DNA from: Rostrohypoxylon terebratum
Lineage: Eukaryota > Ascomycota > Sordariomycetes > Xylariales > Hypoxylaceae
Assembly (NCBI GenBank): GCA_022497145.1
Contig: MU385864.1
Coordinates: forward strand, 434,001-498,000
DNA: 64,000 bases
Direction: 5' to 3'
In this document: positions 24,447-34,691 of the stretch, piece after piece
How positions within the stretch are numbered: the first letter of the stretch is position 1
Layout of the letters: the number at the start of each line of letters is the position of its first letter
The notes under the pieces: model-generated
Databases searched by the model: none
What the model was told of the DNA's origin: nothing
The model's input: only the letters and a program-made list of their open reading frames with translations
Translations under genes and position numbers: made by a program

Positions 24447-27413
24447 ATGGAAGCTATAGATATAGACCACGACCTGGTGGTCGTCGAGGAGTTCGACGCT
24501 CTGTATGTGAAAACGCCACCCCATATTCCCATTGCTATCATTAGCAATACCCTTCCTCTCCCAATGCCGCCTCGCAAGATGGATCCCCATACTCACTCTC
24601 ACAACAACCACAACCACAACCACAACTTTCGGGATCACGTCAAGTGTAGGACGAAGAGCCTCCTGCAAAGTGCAGTGTCGGCTGCTGTCTCTGTCGCCTT
24701 GACAATCCCCTTCATCTCTAAGTTACCACTAACCGATGTGGCCCGCAGATCTGTCGAGGTCAACAATGTTGCGGAGTTGGAGGCCGGAGATGGCGAAAGT
24801 CCGAAGAGATATCCCGGTGAGTTAAAGAGTCTTTGCGTCTTATTTCTTCGAGTAACAGGCCGACTCTATGGTTCGTCTTCTAGGACTACACATCAATCGT
24901 CCCGAGTCGAGTCAAGTCTTGTAATGCGTTCTGTGTATTCCCAATTCCCATATTCACGACTTCAATGCGACCCGATTTGTATTGGTCCTATGGCGGTGAA
25001 GACATATCTAGGGGTGCCCTTAGACCCCTTCAGATTTATCTCAGCCTCAACCATCAACCATCAACCCTCCATCCTCCATCCTCAATTCTCCCGACTCTCC
25101 TAAGTCCCCTTTCCAGGCCTAGCAGTGCATCATGAATTGAGCTGTCTCATGTCAGTTCATTGCACTCTCAAACAAAAGCTACTTCAACTACCCGCTACAG
25201 TATTGCCAATGCCCTATTTCGAGTCCTTTGATATTTCCTAAAGCCTCATAAGCTTGAAGATAAGCTTGAAGAGAAGAGATATTTCTAACCGTGTTTAGCG
25301 AAACAACACGCGAGGAAAGTTGCCAAAGAACTTGGCACTGACAATGGCCTCATTTACCTACCGGGTCAATTAGAATCAACATGGGAAGATTCGGACCAGG
25401 GACCGCCATTTCGGCAACGACGGTAGTAAGTATTTCACATTTCACACGAGCACCAGATCAAACCAATTTATACATATGACGTGAGAACTAACCAACACGC
25501 TTAGCTTCTACTACCTCACTGGAGCAGATTTCCCCGGCTGTAGTGTTACTTATGACATTGCGGCGGACAAGCTTACTCTCTGGGTCCCGTTTACGCCTCC
25601 CGCCACTATTCTGTGGTTCGGAAATACGCCTTCTCCCGACGACTGCCTCTCGCAGTCCGACGTCCATGACGTCAAATATGTCGGCGAGCTCGCTCAGTAC
25701 CTTAGCGCACGTCTGGCAACCGTCAAGACGCTGTACGCGCTGCGGCCCTCACAGCTACCCAAGTTCGAAGGCTTCGAGCAGATGCGCCCGAGCCTCAAGA
25801 TTGATGTCTCGTCCCTGCAACCTGCTATGGACGAGGCGAGGCTGATCAAGAGCGAGTATGAAATTGCTATGATCAAGAGGGCCAACGACATCTCGTCGGC
25901 TGCCCACCGCGCTGTAGCTAAGAAGACGGCTGCCTTCAAGAATGAGTGCGAGGTTGAGGCCGCTTTCATCGCGGCCTGCACCGCCGCCAATGCGAAGACC
26001 CAGGCGTACCCTGTCATTGCAGGCTCCGGGTCCAATGCCTCGACGCTACACTACGGTTCTAATAACGAGACGCTCATCGGCCGACAATTGCTTGTGCTTG
26101 ATGCCGGAGCTGAGTGGTCATGCTACGCTAGCGAAGTGACGCGGACATTACCCATAGGCCCACGCTCGCAATTCACGAAAGAGGCCCGCGCCGTCTACGA
26201 ACTCGTACATCGTATGCAAGCTGAATGCATTGCTCGCATCAAGCCCGGAGTCGTCTTCCGAGATCTACAACTTCACGCAACGCTTGTCGCCGTAGAAGGG
26301 CTTCTCGAGCTCGGAGTGCTGAAGGGCGGTACCGCGGAGGAAATATTCAGAAACGGCACTGGCGCGGCGTTCTTCCCGCACGGCCTGGGCCACCACGTCG
26401 GCCTCGACGTTCACGAGTTGGTTTCATCTTCTTTATTTCATGCACCGATTACCCCATTCAAACCCGTCCCCTTCCTTTCCTCGAGGCCGGAACCATCCGC
26501 GTCCGGACCTCCTTTCCTTTGTCAGAATCGTGATCAGCTCCGTCGTGATAGTACAACTAGTCAGAGAAGTGGGCTAAATATGTTTCCTAGTGTTCTTAGT
26601 AGAGACCTCCTGAGGCCGGCCGGCGAGGGCATGTGGGGGAAGCGAAGGCCTATCGGTCCGCAGAGCGTGCGCGCCATGATCAAGCAGGCTGCGGCTGAGG
26701 CGCCCCCTTCCATATCCCCGAGCAGCACGACGATGAGCAGCGCTATCTCCCAGCAGCAGCCACAACAACAGATGACGCCACCAGGCTCGCAAGACGGGTC
26801 CGCACCACCTCTACCCCCACGCTCCGTTCCCTCTCCCATTCCCGAGGCTGCTCCAACGACACCTCAACCTAGCTCCCCCTCCTCTTCCAAAGACGGCTCG
26901 CCGACTCGCAACGCGCCTCCCAGAACATCAACCTCGTCCCCACCTTTCGCACCCCCGATGCGCACCAACACGATCACACCCGCGCAGCTGCAAGAGCTAT
27001 CCCAGAACCATCCTCCCGCACACCTACAACCTCAAAGACAAGCCTCGCAGCACTCGCACCACCACCCAAGCCAACAAGGCAAACGCGGCAGCGTCGCCGC
27101 CCCCGCCGCCAATGGCACGGCCGATAAAAAGGGCGCAGCAGCAGGCGGGAAAAGAGCGATGCACAACACCCTACAGCCCCAAATGATCGTGACGGTGGAG
27201 CCGGGCGTCTACTTCTGCAAGCCGTACATCGAGGCGTACTTCCTGCGGCGGGAGGAGCACGCGCGGTACATCGACCCGGTCGTCCTAGACCGGTACTGGG
27301 CCGTCGGCGGCGTACGCGTCGAGGACTGCGTGCTCGTGACCGAGAACGCGTGCGAGGTGCTGACTACGGCGCCGAAGGGGAACGAGTTGTTGAGGATGAT
27401 GGGGTATGCGTGA
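24447..27413 (+). CDS. PEPP: Xaa-Pro aminopeptidase/prolidase (PEPP type, M24B) with large internal insertion
   Basis: Four exons (24447-24502, 24749-24816, 25299-25425, 25505-27413) join in phase to 719 residues; fungal PEPP proteins are usually about 460-500. The N-terminal creatinase-like domain starts VVVEEFDALS and includes RYPAKQHARKVAKELG and GQLESTWEDSDQGPPFRQRR. The C-terminal pita-bread domain has the metal site: D283 (LDAGAEW), then E294 where an Asp is normal (CYASEVTRT), H380 (HGLGHH), E649 (MIVTVEPG) and E690 (GGVRVED). The family removes N-terminal residues before proline or cleaves Xaa-Pro dipeptides using two divalent metals. About 255 residues, mostly Pro/Ser/Gln/His-rich, separate VHE388 from MIVTVE649; about 22 do in E. 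coli AMPP. The first 144 bases of the insert (about 26420-26563) could be an unspliced 3n intron. Confidence 0.88.
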
Positions 27414-28469
27414 ACGTGAGCGTGAGCTTGCTTGTGTGCAACTACACCTATAAACAACCATGCCCGATGACGAGCAACCGCTCCATGCACAACCTGCAAA
27501 ATAGTCTGCAAGACTACATCCCTACATCCTGACATACCCTGTACGGTGGCATGGCTACACATACCTACCTGCCTAGGTACACATCCTAGAGACGAACGAG
27601 GCGGCGGAAAAGCCACACATATACATACATATACACGAGTTAACGATGACGTGGAAGTTGATGTACATGACGGAAGAAACGAAGTTGGACGAGCGATGGC
27701 AATGAATTTTTACTTGCGGAGAGATCGAAAAAAAAAACAACTCACCACCACCCACCACCACACCAGGGGGAGGACTGCTGGTGTGGGAGGACTGCATACG
27801 AGGCGTTCGTTCTTGAAATTTTTCATTTGTTCCCATTTTTTTTTACGTCTATCTACCTATCTACCTATCTATTTTTTGGCATTTTTTGGGATGGAAAGCA
27901 TATATAAAACAACAGCATGAAGCATAACTTGTATTGTATCTCGCGATGTATTTCTCTTCTTCGTCCTCCCCACCCATATTTACCTTCTTAGGGGGGAGTT
28001 TATTTTGCATACGGATATTTTCGGTCGTCTGGAGTTTGACTTTTATCACTACCTATTCGCATTATTCGCTTCATTTTCAGACCATTTTTGCTTCTTCAAA
28101 GGCAAGGGTTTCAGAACCTCTAAGTTACGCGGGCATACTTGCGTCCATACCTCACGATCTATAAGTTGGCTTCAAATTTTAGGGGATGGTGTTCTGGTTT
28201 GGAGTTTTTTTTTTTAACATACATACCTAGTAGATAGATAAAAACTCACCTGTGTGAGGCTACTCGCACACGAACTCACATATTATACAATATTATTTCA
28301 GGGAACGCTTCCAAATGTATCAAATTCATGCGCTACGGAAAGCAAGAACTAATGCCACATTTAATCCCACATCCTTGGATCCAAGTACTTTTTTTATACA
28401 ATGCCCTACGCCGCACCTCTCCTAGTACCGAAACATGTTCTAAACGGTTGCCCCCAAGCATACATTCTT
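27414..28469. other. Intergenic region, convergent 3' ends
   Basis: This lies between the convergent prolidase and EMP47-like genes. It is rich in ATACATA/TACCTAT microsatellite-like tracts (about 27620-27640 and 27848-27872) and poly-T runs. No coding structure is seen. Confidence 0.6.
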
Positions 28470-29869
28470 CTACAAGTACTTCTTGGGCATGGCATCCTTC
28501 CTCTGGTAATAGACGAAGGCGGCCACTAGTAGAATCTGGCCTCCGAAGATGACGAACAAAAGCATGCCGTGTCGTGGAGTAGTGTGGACTGCCACGTGTT
28601 CCAACATATTGCCGTGGTTAGTACCGACGAAGCTCTTGACGGCGTGCTCCGAGTCTTTCACCTTCTTGTTGATGTCATTTCGCATATCGCGCATATCCCG
28701 CTGCAACTTGGCGATCTCGCTCTGAAGCGTCTCGAGCCTATCTAATTTGTACAACAACTGCTTCACATCGTTGAGCGCCTTGGAGGTCTCCTCGTGTCTC
28801 TTTTCACCAACATTGTTCAAGCCTGCGACCTGACGGAAGATGCTCGATAAGTGGTGGTTGGTGCTCTGGATGCGGTTGTGGAGGTCGGCGAATTGAGCAT
28901 TAGAACTAGTGAAGGTATCGGCACTGGCGTCGGGAATGGAGTCATCAAACGGATCATCGTTGCCATTGCTGGACCTCTGATTGGCCTTGCGACCATAGCT
29001 CGTCTGCGCTTGGGCTTGATTTTGGATGGGTTGGCCTTGCTGTTGCGGAGGCGCATCGTGTTTAGCTTCGAGATTCTCCGTCATGGTGACCATCTTGAAA
29101 ATCTCAAAAGAATCGGGGTTATCTCCGGCCGCAGCTGTGATACCAAAGTAGTATCCAGGCGGAATAGTGATCTTGTCACTCTCGAAGCATAGCCGACCAT
29201 CGACCTCGACCTTGAAAGTCTGGTGTGTCTGTCTTAACTTGATCTGAGAGGGTCGGCCCAAGTTGCGGTAGGGGTAATTGCAATGTCCGAAGGCCAAGCT
29301 ATCCACGCTCTGATGCGCCTTGAAATCGGTAGATCCATCATTCAAGAAACCCCTGATCATTCCTCCCGAGCCACCGTGCTGGTCGACTACAAGAGCTAGA
29401 CCGTCAAACCTGCTGACGGTATAGACACTGGCCGAACCAATTTCTTGCTTCCCTCGTCTTGCAAGCCATATGTTCAGATTGCCGCTTCCCCTCTCCGGTC
29501 CGTTCACTCGGAAATCAACATCAGCTACCCAAGTTTGATATTTATTTTGCGTGTCGGCCCATATCGCGCCTCGAGTGTTGCCGGGATGTGGTGGTGTAAG
29601 GATAACTTTATTGGAAAGGACTTCGGGGGGGTCTGGGGTGCCCTGTATAGAGAAGCCTGGCACCGATGCTTGACCTCGATCGTTTATTCTAATGCGCTCG
29701 AGTTAGACCCAAATATCAAATAGAGTATCCAATAACCTATTCTATAAGAGGCGTACCGGCCAGTATAGCCAAAGCTTAATTCGTTGACGAGGAATTGTGC
29801 CTGCGCCTCGACAAGTTGTGCTGTCGTAGCCAACCCGAAGGCAAGGGTTGACGAATGTAGCAAACGCAT
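28470..29869 (-). CDS. EMP47: L-type lectin cargo receptor (EMP47/ERGIC-53 family)
   Basis: Two exons, 29757-29869 and 28470-29688, join within an Arg codon to give 443 residues. A signal peptide (MRLLHSSTLAFGLATTAQLVEAQ) precedes NELSFGYTG and a luminal L-type lectin domain, with DGLALVVDQHGG and the PYRNLGRPSQIKLRQT strand. A coiled coil (about residues 300-395) follows, then one membrane helix (GMLLFVIFGGQILLVAAFVYYQ). The cytosolic tail ends KKYL, a KKXX COPI-retrieval signal. The protein should cycle between ER and Golgi as a receptor for glycoproteins, like yeast Emp47. The start is the first ATG in frame; a TTG lies upstream. The family's EMP46/EMP47 paralogues cannot be separated here. 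It is divergent from ALG8. Confidence 0.9.
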
Positions 29870-31090
29870 TGTTTTTTTTTCCAAAAGTTCGGAAAATCGG
29901 AAAATTAATGGTGCAAACGGTCTTGGAACTTTTCAACGAGGTATATTTAAGGATAAATTGAGAGATTGGACTATTTTCGAGCGGTAGGAAGGTGCGGGAA
30001 AATCGATGGAATTTTAAGAGAAAGTTCGTGATATTCGTGATGCTCGTTAGAGGACACTTTGCACCTAGCAGTAGCTATTTCTAGTTCTTATGGCGTAGCT
30101 CAGGAGAATGTGGGGAGCTTTAATACCTAAGTCTTAAGAATTGGAACTGGAATTGGAGTAAAGAATTAAGGAGAGACAACCATTGGAACCTCCCTATTTC
30201 AAATGAAAGCACCGAAGAGAGCAATGACCACGGAAAACGAAGAGAGTGCGGCGTAGGCAATTAGGAGTTAGGAGATGAAGGGAAGAAAAAAAAGAGTACC
30301 AAGAACAAAGTATGTAAGGTTTGTAAGGTTCGTAAGGTGGACAAGTTCCAAGTTGTCTTTTTTTCCTTTCAGCCTTCCTAAGCTGCTAGTTCCTAGGACC
30401 TAGGTACGCAGTAAGACTTACGTTCCCCAGAAAGGGTGCAAGGTGTAGCAGGTGAAGCAGGTCAGGCAGGTGTAACTTACCCGCAGTACTGTACCTTTTT
30501 AGTCTACTATGTAAAGCTAAAGTCTAAAGAAGCTTGAAACCCGACAGTACTTGAGTACCTATGTACATTGTACTATCTTCGCGCTAGCGTTGCAGCAAAA
30601 AGGCTATGTATGTCAGGGTATAGCGGACAAGGGCGGGCAAGGCGGTATTAGGTGTATTAGGTAGCGGGGGGGCATGCGCGATTGGTGTGTTCTCGATCGA
30701 GTCAAGGTGCGTACATAGAAGAACTGTACGACGTAGAATAAATGATCGACCAAACATTACTAGGTAGGTACATATATGCACGGACCACGTCACGGTACTA
30801 GAAGTACGTACATACTTTTCACTCAGCGCTCAGCCTGAACAGCGCTGTAGATTTTTCTGATGGATTTTTTTTAACAGATGTCGCACATCGGCAAAAGTAC
30901 GTACCGATTTCTGTGGAGCCAGATATCCTAGCCTCAATTGACTTCAATTGTTCGGACAGCTACCCAAGTACGACGCTATAACCACCTATTTTACCTTTTA
31001 TCTTTTGTCTTGACCACATCCAAACTACATCTCGCTACGTCCAACTAAGAAATTATAGAGCGCCGAGACGTGTGATGACTCCAAATCTAA
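29870..31090. promoter_or_regulatory. Shared upstream region of EMP47-like and ALG8 genes
   Basis: A 1.2 kb spacer between divergent starts of two secretory-pathway genes. It contains CCTAGG-centred motifs at about 30391-30405 and a GTAAGGTT-type short repeat near 30310-30340. I do not see a confident unfolded-protein-response element by eye. Confidence 0.5.
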
Positions 31091-32835
31091 ATGACTGAGA
31101 TATACCCTACTATTGCGCAATGCGCAATAGTTGCGACTGCTTTTAAGATCCTCCTCTTCCCTGCATAGTAAGTCGTGTTGCACCAAGACCTAACACTTTG
31201 ATTGATTTCGTGGCTCCATCACGAACATGAACATCACCATCACTAAAACGAGCGACGCCCGTTAACACTTACCCAAGCAAATCTACCGATTTTGAGGTGC
31301 ACCGAAACTGGCTAGCTATCACCAATAGCTTACCAATATGGGAATGGTATTACGAAAAGACTTCTGAATGGACTCTTGACTATCCGCCTTTCTTTGCATA
31401 TTTCGAATGGATTCTTTCTCAAGTAGCCAAGCTGGCTGATCCAGCCATGCTTCGAGTCTACAATCTGGGATACGACAGCTGGCAAACAGTATATTTTCAG
31501 AGGTTTACCGTCATCGCTACTGAATTGATGCTAGTATATGCCCTGCAATTGTACGACCCGATATGGATTTATCGTGGCTTGATCTCCATACTGACGTATA
31601 TGCAGGTTCATCGAGTCCTCGCATGGAGTTACCAAGCGTGCAGCCCAAGCTGCCGCCATCTCGGTTTTCCTCTCTCCAGGTCTTCTCATCATAGATCACA
31701 TTCACTTCCAGTATAATGGAGCTATGTATGGCATCCTGGTTCTGTCCTTGGTTTTTGCTCGGCACAAGTCTGGCCTTCTAGTCAGTGGTCTTGTATTCGC
31801 CGCGCTACTATGCATGAAGCATATATATCTCTACCTCGCGCCGGCATATTTCATCTACCTTCTCAGGATGTATTGCCTCTCGTCTCATTCCATCTTCCGA
31901 ATCCGGTTTCTCAACTGCGTGAAATTAGGATCTGGTATCCTTAGCATATTCGGGTTGGCATTCGGTCCATTTGCCCTCAAGAACCAAATACCGCAGATTC
32001 TCAGTCGTCTCTTCCCCTTTTCCCGTGGTCTTTGCCACGCGTACTGGGCGCCGAACGTATGGGCCATGTACTCTTTCGTGGACCGGGTATTGATATTTGG
32101 TAAGTCCTGTCCAGTTCATTCATGATGGTTTATCGACTTATGAGGTTAGTTGCGCCGCGGTTGGGGTTGCCTGTTAAGCTGGAGGCTATCAACAGCGTGA
32201 CAAGAGGTCTAGTCGGGGATACAGCATTCGCAGTACTCCCCGAGATCACTCCCAGAATATGCTTCGCACTTACTCTCATCTTCCAGGCTATACCCCTGGT
32301 GAAGCTCTTCTTATGTCCTAAATGGGATATTTTCATCGGAGCAGTCACTCTATGCGGCTACTCTTCATTCCTCTTTGGATGGCACGTTCATGAGAAAGCC
32401 ATTCTCCTCGTGATCATCCCGTTCAGCTTGATTGCTCTCAAGGACCGACGACATCTTAGTGCGTTCCGTCCCTTGGCAGTATCTGGCCACGTCTCACTTT
32501 TCCCATTACTCTTCACCCCCGCCGAGTTTCCCATCAAGACAGTGTATACGATATTCTGGTTAGTTCTATTCTTGATGGTGTTTGATCGCACAGCGCCCGC
32601 CTCGAAGCGACCGAGGTTCTTTCTCTTTGACAGGTTTACCATTCTGTATATCACGATCAGTATACCCCTGATTATATACTGCTCTTTGGTACATCAGGTA
32701 ATATTCGGCAAGAGCTACGAATTTTTACCTCTGATGTTCATGAGCTCATACTCGGCCATAGGAGTGGTCGGTAGCTGGGTAGGGTTCATGGTAGTCTATT
32801 TCACATCGGATTACCCTGAGCTGGTGCGGTCTTAG
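31091..32835 (+). CDS. ALG8: Dolichyl pyrophosphate Glc1Man9GlcNAc2 alpha-1,3-glucosyltransferase ALG8
   Basis: Four exons (31091-31167, 31278-31550, 31606-32099, 32150-32835) join in phase to 509 residues. The ALG6/ALG8 family hallmarks are present: YKSTDFEVHRNWLAITNSLP in the first luminal loop with its catalytic Asp-rich context, WTLDYPPFFAYFEWILS, and SPGLLIIDHIHFQYNG. About ten or more hydrophobic helices follow, and GWHVHEKAILL is the conserved late-loop block. ALG8 adds the second glucose to the lipid-linked oligosaccharide in the ER lumen, using Glc-P-dolichol, before transfer to protein. ALG8 is preferred over ALG6 because of HFQYNG with SPGLLIIDHI and the length. The gene diverges from the EMP47-like lectin gene, another glycoprotein-pathway gene. 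Confidence 0.93.
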
Positions 32836-34206
32836 TGCCCGATACACCTGAAGTATCATGCAATTATATAGAGTTCTGTAGGCAGTTCAATGAATTGACT
32901 GGTTCAAAACCTGGTTATTATGATATTTACGGTGAAGAGTAGTGTGATTTTTTCGATAATAATAAACGTACGTTGATCGGAATTCCCGGATTGCTTTTAT
33001 GCAAGGCAGGTGACAGGTTTTCCGTAGTCGCGTAAGGTACCTAGGTCCTAGGGGGGATAACCTAGGGGGGTGTGGGCTGGTCTGGTTTTGGTGGCAACCA
33101 ATACGTAAGGTAGGGGCTAAAAATTCCCTGCCAGACTTGCTAGGTGAGGCCCAGTCTCACCAACGGCCTGCTGGTCTCTTAACAAACTACCCGGATACCC
33201 AAACTTTTAAAGATGTCTTAATCAACGCACGTTTCTGGGACGGAAATGACTAGAATTTTCAAATTGGGGAAAGGTAGATCTTCTTTGGAGGTTTGCTACA
33301 TCATCTGCACCCATGTCCCTGAGTGGCTTATTATAAAAAGTAGGTTAAAAGAATGGCGTAGCGTTGATATACAGCTGCACTCGACCTAATACCGGACGGA
33401 AAATGCCAAGGTTTGCCAATTAGGTAAAATAGAATGCGGGCTTCAATTTAAGATATTCAGAGCTCTGTTCCGACACGTGGTTGAGTTGTAATCGTTGTTG
33501 TTATGTCATTGTTGAGATCGAGGGAATTTGGCATAAACCAACCCACATCGGACCCGGGATCCGGGGTCGATCTTATATGGGAGATATGTTATGGAAACTT
33601 GGATGAAACTGAGTGATCGAGTACTCGTTCGAATCGTCTGAAGTAGGCGATCCGATCGAGTATAAGAATGTTGTTGTAAAGTTCTGTTGTGATATGTCAG
33701 TGAGTAGAGAGTGACGATGGGGTAGGTAGGAGTGGTTAATCTAGGTGGACACGACTTTTGAGGCCCATCCCAAATAAGCGAACGAGACCCACCTGCGGAG
33801 ATGGGTTTGGCCAATGAAATATTAAAGTTGAGTGGCTTAACCCCCGTCATCCCGGGGTCTGGTTCTACTTCCCGCCCGCGCCATACATAAGGTACCTGAG
33901 AGTAGCAGCGTCCCCCTTCTTCCTCCTCTGCCCTCCTGCCCTTCCAATGTTCCGCCTTATTATTTTTAGTCGACCTTTTACTTCTCCCCAGTCCCCGTCC
34001 AGGTCCTCTTCAAAACTTTTACAACTACAACAGCTACAACAACTAATTCTCGTCGCGTCCACCATTTTCAAGCTTTTTCCGAACCTACAACCACCATCAC
34101 TTTATACGCATCTAGACTATGCACCAAGCTCTCGACGCGTCTTTATACATTTCTAACCGCGTCTCTACTATCCAATATTTAAACTATTATCAAACCTACT
34201 AAACTA

Positions 34207-34237
34207 CTTTCTCTCTCTCTCTCACATACACACACAG
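34207..34237. repeat. (CT)n and (AC)n dinucleotide tract
   Basis: A (CT)n run of about 16 bases is followed by a short (AC)n run in the probable 5' leader of ITC1. A related CCCACT hexamer repeat lies at about 34361-34386. Confidence 0.85.
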
Positions 34238-34250
34238 CTTCACATGTACT

Positions 34251-34679
34251 GGTAAGCCTCTGCTTCTCTCACCCGCCTCATTCATACCTACCTAGCACAC
34301 CACCTACCACCCAGTACAAAGCATACACAGTACACGCACAGCATACAGCACATAGCACTCTCCCACTCCCACTCCCACTCCCACCCCTACCCACGAATAG
34401 CCCACGATCTTAACTCTGCGCTTCCCGCGCCGTCACCAATCTTTTTTTTGTGCTCCACCAATTTCACTTTCCCTTTCCCTTTTACAACAACAACTTCACA
34501 CATCTTTTTAAGCAAGACCACCACTTGAAAATTCTTTCACCAAATTCATCACGCCGCCCACCAAATCCACTTTTAAAAACCACTTACACGGTGTATACGG
34601 TACGGAAGGCTGACGTTCAGCCTTGCAGGGTTTGTTTTGCGGCTAGCTAACAACATTGACTCTTGGCTTTCTTTAATAG
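34251..34679 (+). other. ITC1: Possible 5' UTR intron of ITC1
   Basis: A GTAAGC donor after TACTG at 34250 and a CTTTAATAG acceptor ending at 34679, just 12 bases before the ATG, would delimit a 429-base leader intron. The donor matches fungal consensus well. This is inference from splice motifs only; there is no coding phase to test it. Confidence 0.35.
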
Positions 34680-34691
34680 CCATCTGCCACA

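Larger units (their letters stand above)
32836..34691. other. Intergenic region and long 5' leader of ITC1
   Basis: No gene is supported. The first half has CCTAGG palindromes (about 33037-33065). From about 33.9 kb the plus strand becomes C/T- and A/C-rich with microsatellites, as expected for the leader of a highly expressed fungal gene. Confidence 0.6.

Noticed and set aside
33620..33645. GTTCGAATC resembling a tRNA B-box
   Set aside because: No A-box at the expected distance and no acceptor stem pairing.
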